A DNA stretch of 64,000 nucleotides from the NCBI RefSeq assembly GCF_035999195.1, contig NZ_DASYGY010000004.1:726266-790265 (forward strand), written 5' to 3'. Below are positions 62,301-64,000 of this stretch, piece after piece; position 1 is the first letter of the stretch, and each line of letters starts with the position of its first letter. Origin of the DNA: Pseudoxanthomonas sp. (GTDB lineage Bacteria > Pseudomonadota > Gammaproteobacteria > Xanthomonadales > Xanthomonadaceae). The notes beneath the pieces were generated by a model. That model was given only the letters and a program-made list of their open reading frames with translations. It had not been told where the DNA came from and ran no database searches. The position numbers and the translations under genes are program-made.

Positions 62301-63392
62301 ATGGGCATCAAATGCGGCATCGTGGGCCTGCCGAACGTCGGCAAGTCCACCCTGTTCAACGCGCTGACCAAGGCGGGCATCGCCGCGGCCAACTTCCCGT
62401 TCTGCACCATCGAGCCGAACGTGGGCGTGGTGCCGGTGCCGGATCCGCGCCTCAACCAGCTGGCCGATATCGTCAAGCCGCAGAAGGTCATCCCGACGGC
62501 GGTGGAGTTCGTCGACATCGCCGGCCTGGTGGCGGGCGCCGCCAGCGGGGAGGGCCTGGGCAACAAGTTCCTGGCGCATATCCGCGAGGTGGATGCGATC
62601 ACCCACGTGGTGCGCTGCTTCGAGAACGACGACGTCATCCACGTCAACAACCGGATCGACCCGATCTCGGACATCGACACCATCGACACCGAGCTGGCGC
62701 TGGCCGACCTGGAGAGCGTCGAGAAGGCCCTCAACCGGGCCGAGCGCTCCGCCAAGGCCGGCGAGAAGGACGCGATCGCCCGCAAGCCGGTGCTGCAGAA
62801 GCTGCAGGCCGGCCTCAACGACGGCAAGCCCGGTCGCGCGCTGGGCCTGGACGAGGAGGAGAAGGCGCTGGTTCGCGACCTGTTCCTGCTCACGCTGAAG
62901 CCGGTCATGTACGTGGCCAACGTGCTGGAGGACGGTTTCGAGAACAACCCGCACCTGGAGGCCGTGCGGGCGCGCGCCGCCACCGAGGGGGCGCAGGTGG
63001 TGCCGGTGTCGGCCGCCATCGAGGAAGAGCTGTCCCAGCTGGACGATGCCGACCGCGACGCGTTCCTGGCCGATCTGGGCCTGGACGAGCCGGGCCTGAA
63101 CCGGGTGATCCGGGCGGCCTACACGTTGCTGGGCCTGCAGACCTATTTCACCGCCGGCGTGAAGGAAGTGCGGGCCTGGACCGTGAGGGCGGGCTCCACC
63201 GCGCCGCAGGCCGCGGCCGTGATCCACACCGATTTCGAGAAGGGCTTCATCCGCGCCGAGACCATCGCCTTCGACGACTTCCTCAAGTACAAGGGCGAGG
63301 CCGGTGCCCGCGATGCCGGTCGCCTGCGGCTGGAAGGCAAGGAATATCGCGTGCAGGAAGGCGACGTCCTGCATTTCCGGTTCAACGTCTGA
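62301..63392 (+). CDS. ychF: Redox-regulated ATPase YchF
   Basis: A 363-residue Obg-family ATPase that binds the ribosome and modulates stress responses. P-loop CGIVGLPNVGKSTLFNALT, then NFPFCTIEPNVGVVPVPD, EFVDIAGLVAGAASGEGLGNKFL (G3), and a C-terminal TGS domain (LQTYFTAGVKEVRAWTV, GFIRAETIAFDDF). Complete. The repeat element stands directly before the start, leaving little room for a ribosome site (GGATGTAGAC). Confidence 0.97.
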   Translation: MGIKCGIVGLPNVGKSTLFNALTKAGIAAANFPFCTIEPNVGVVPVPDPRLNQLADIVKPQKVIPTAVEFVDIAGLVAGAASGEGLGNKFLAHIREVDAITHVVRCFENDDVIHVNNRIDPISDIDTIDTELALADLESVEKALNRAERSAKAGEKDAIARKPVLQKLQAGLNDGKPGRALGLDEEEKALVRDLFLLTLKPVMYVANVLEDGFENNPHLEAVRARAATEGAQVVPVSAAIEEELSQLDDADRDAFLADLGLDEPGLNRVIRAAYTLLGLQTYFTAGVKEVRAWTVRAGSTAPQAAAVIHTDFEKGFIRAETIAFDDFLKYKGEAGARDAGRLRLEGKEYRVQEGDVLHFRFNV

Positions 63393-63414
63393 GAAAAAAA
63401 ATGTGTCCGGCGCG

Positions 63415-63443
63415 TTGACAGACGGGTCGGCACCCGCCAAAAT
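63415..63443 (+). promoter_or_regulatory. Sigma-70 promoter for the tRNA-tuf transcript
   Basis: A consensus TTGACA (63415-63420), a 17-base spacer and CAAAAT (63438-63443) stand about 58 bases before tRNA-Tyr. The bases after the -10 (CTCGGGC) are GC-rich, like the discriminators of stringently controlled stable-RNA promoters. Confidence 0.75.
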
Positions 63444-63500
63444 CTCGGGCTGTTTCACCCTGGTTTGATTTGGCCCCGGCCCAGTCAGTCCGGTGATCCC

Positions 63501-63586
63501 GGAGGGATACCCAAGCGGCCAACGGGGGCAGACTGTAAATCTGCTGGCTTACGCCTTCGGTGGTTCGAATCCACCTCCCTCCACCA
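63501..63586 (+). tRNA. tRNA-Tyr (anticodon GTA)
   Basis: Acceptor GGAGGGA/TCCCTCC, discriminator A, encoded CCA; anticodon stem GCAGA/TCTGC with loop CTGTAAA, anticodon GTA at 63535-63537; long variable arm (GCTTACGCCTTCGG) as expected for tRNA-Tyr. First of three tRNAs before tuf. Confidence 0.97.
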
Positions 63587-63624
63587 GTTTTCGTTGTTGC
63601 TTAGCGTTGTAGTGGTCTCCCGGT

Positions 63625-63698
63625 GCGGGAGTAGTTCAATGGTAGAACTGTAGCCTTCCAAGCTACTAGTGCGGGTTCGATTCCCGTCTCCCGCTCCA
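63625..63698 (+). tRNA. tRNA-Gly (anticodon TCC)
   Basis: Acceptor GCGGGAG/CTCCCGC, discriminator T, encoded CCA; anticodon stem GTAGC/GCTAC with loop CTTCCAA, anticodon TCC at 63657-63659; T loop GTTCGATTC normal. 74 nt. Confidence 0.97.
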
Positions 63699-63750
63699 CT
63701 GAACATCCGTGCAGGACCTGCGGCAATCCAGGCGACACAACCGGTTTCAC

Positions 63751-63826
63751 GCTCACGTAGCTCAGTCGGTAGAGCACCTCCTTGGTAAGGAGGAGGTCGA
63801 AGGTTCGATTCCTTTCGTGAGCACCA
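63751..63826 (+). tRNA. tRNA-Thr (anticodon GGT)
   Basis: Acceptor GCTCACG/CGTGAGC, discriminator A, encoded CCA; anticodon stem CCTCC/GGAGG with loop TTGGTAA, anticodon GGT at 63784-63786. Lies 35 bases before the tuf start, the classical tRNA-tufB arrangement. Confidence 0.97.
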
Positions 63827-63861
63827 CTTCCATCCATTGATCCACTCGAGAACCAGCAGCC

Positions 63862-64000
63862 ATGGCAAAGGGTAAGTTCGAACGCACCAAGCCCCACGTG
63901 AACGTGGGCACGATTGGTCACGTTGACCACGGCAAGACGACGCTGACGGCGGCGCTGACGAAGATCGGCGCGGAGCGTTTCGGTGGCGAGTTCAAGGCCT
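63862..64000 (+). CDS. tuf: Elongation factor Tu, 5' part only
   Basis: The ATG at 63862 opens MAKGKFERTKPHVNVGTIGH and continues to the P-loop GHVDHGKTTLTAALT, the unmistakable start of EF-Tu, the GTPase that brings aminoacyl-tRNA to the ribosome. About 46 residues are visible before the window ends. The upstream tRNA-Tyr/Gly/Thr cluster indicates this is the tRNA-linked tuf copy, expressed from the promoter at 63415. Confidence 0.97.
   Translation, partial: MAKGKFERTKPHVNVGTIGHVDHGKTTLTAALTKIGAERFGGEFKA

Noticed and set aside
59704..63826. Integration (att) site of a mobile island at the tRNA genes
   Set aside because: No integrase and no repeated tRNA 3' end are visible near the tRNAs or at the edges of the low-G+C region at 36-39 kb.

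Overview
The window looks like a chromosome segment from a high-G+C gammaproteobacterium of the family Xanthomonadaceae (Xanthomonas / Pseudoxanthomonas / Stenotrophomonas lineage; genus not decided). Pointers are the ahpC-ahpF-oxyR order, a 313-residue proline iminopeptidase with its triad at Ser110/Asp266/His294, a bacterial O-GlcNAc-transferase-like protein of the Xanthomonas type, an XAC2609/XAC2610-like peptidoglycan hydrolase plus lipoprotein pair, and short GTGGGAGCGACG palindromes. Sampled core lines are about 75% G+C, but 36.3-38.7 kb falls to about 48-60%, marking transferred DNA.

Layout. 1-7 kb: a truncated unknown gene, an SMP-30-like lipoprotein, rlmM, a Cys-rich lipoprotein coupled to a nucleoside deaminase, glnS, a GST, a DUF2007 protein and msrA. 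7-13.3 kb: transaldolase, a 550-bp imperfect palindrome without genes, rnk and the peroxide-defence cluster (ahpC, ahpF, oxyR) with an OxyR-type site upstream. 13.5-19 kb: prmC, pip, a Tat-exported dienelactone-hydrolase-like enzyme, a DUF4019 protein, a NUDIX hydrolase, a FEN/ExoIX-like nuclease and a nitroreductase. 19-24 kb: two tandem DUF1631 paralogues. 24-28.6 kb: the proton-translocating transhydrogenase genes, pntAA being separated from pntAB-pntB by an opposing sigma-factor/membrane-protein/DUF3106 operon. 29-33 kb: sufT, ilvE and a secreted S8 protease.

33-44 kb is the accessory part. An astacin-like metalloprotease carrying tandem DTRKEQI-type octapeptides is followed 11 bp later by an MvdC/MvdD-type ATP-grasp ligase, a possible graspetide-like modification system and the best candidate for something undescribed. 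Divergent from it is a low-G+C cassette: an XAC2610-like lipoprotein (immunity candidate) overlapping a GH19-plus-peptidoglycan-binding hydrolase (effector candidate), then a coiled-coil membrane protein. Next come an L,D-transpeptidase, an M23 peptidase, a decayed asparaginase-like duplicate, a GNAT, the intact asparaginase-like gene and a second XAC2610-like protein.

44-64 kb returns to core genes: wrbA, YihY, a TlpA-like thioredoxin, acylphosphatase, a modular GH18 chitinase, ppk2, moaB, an OGT-like TPR protein, prfA, hemA, a TPR protein, lolB, ispE, tRNA-Gln, prs, rplY, pth, ychF and a tRNA-Tyr/Gly/Thr cluster leading into tuf, which is cut by the window edge. Many neighbours overlap by ATGA or TGATG, showing tight operons.
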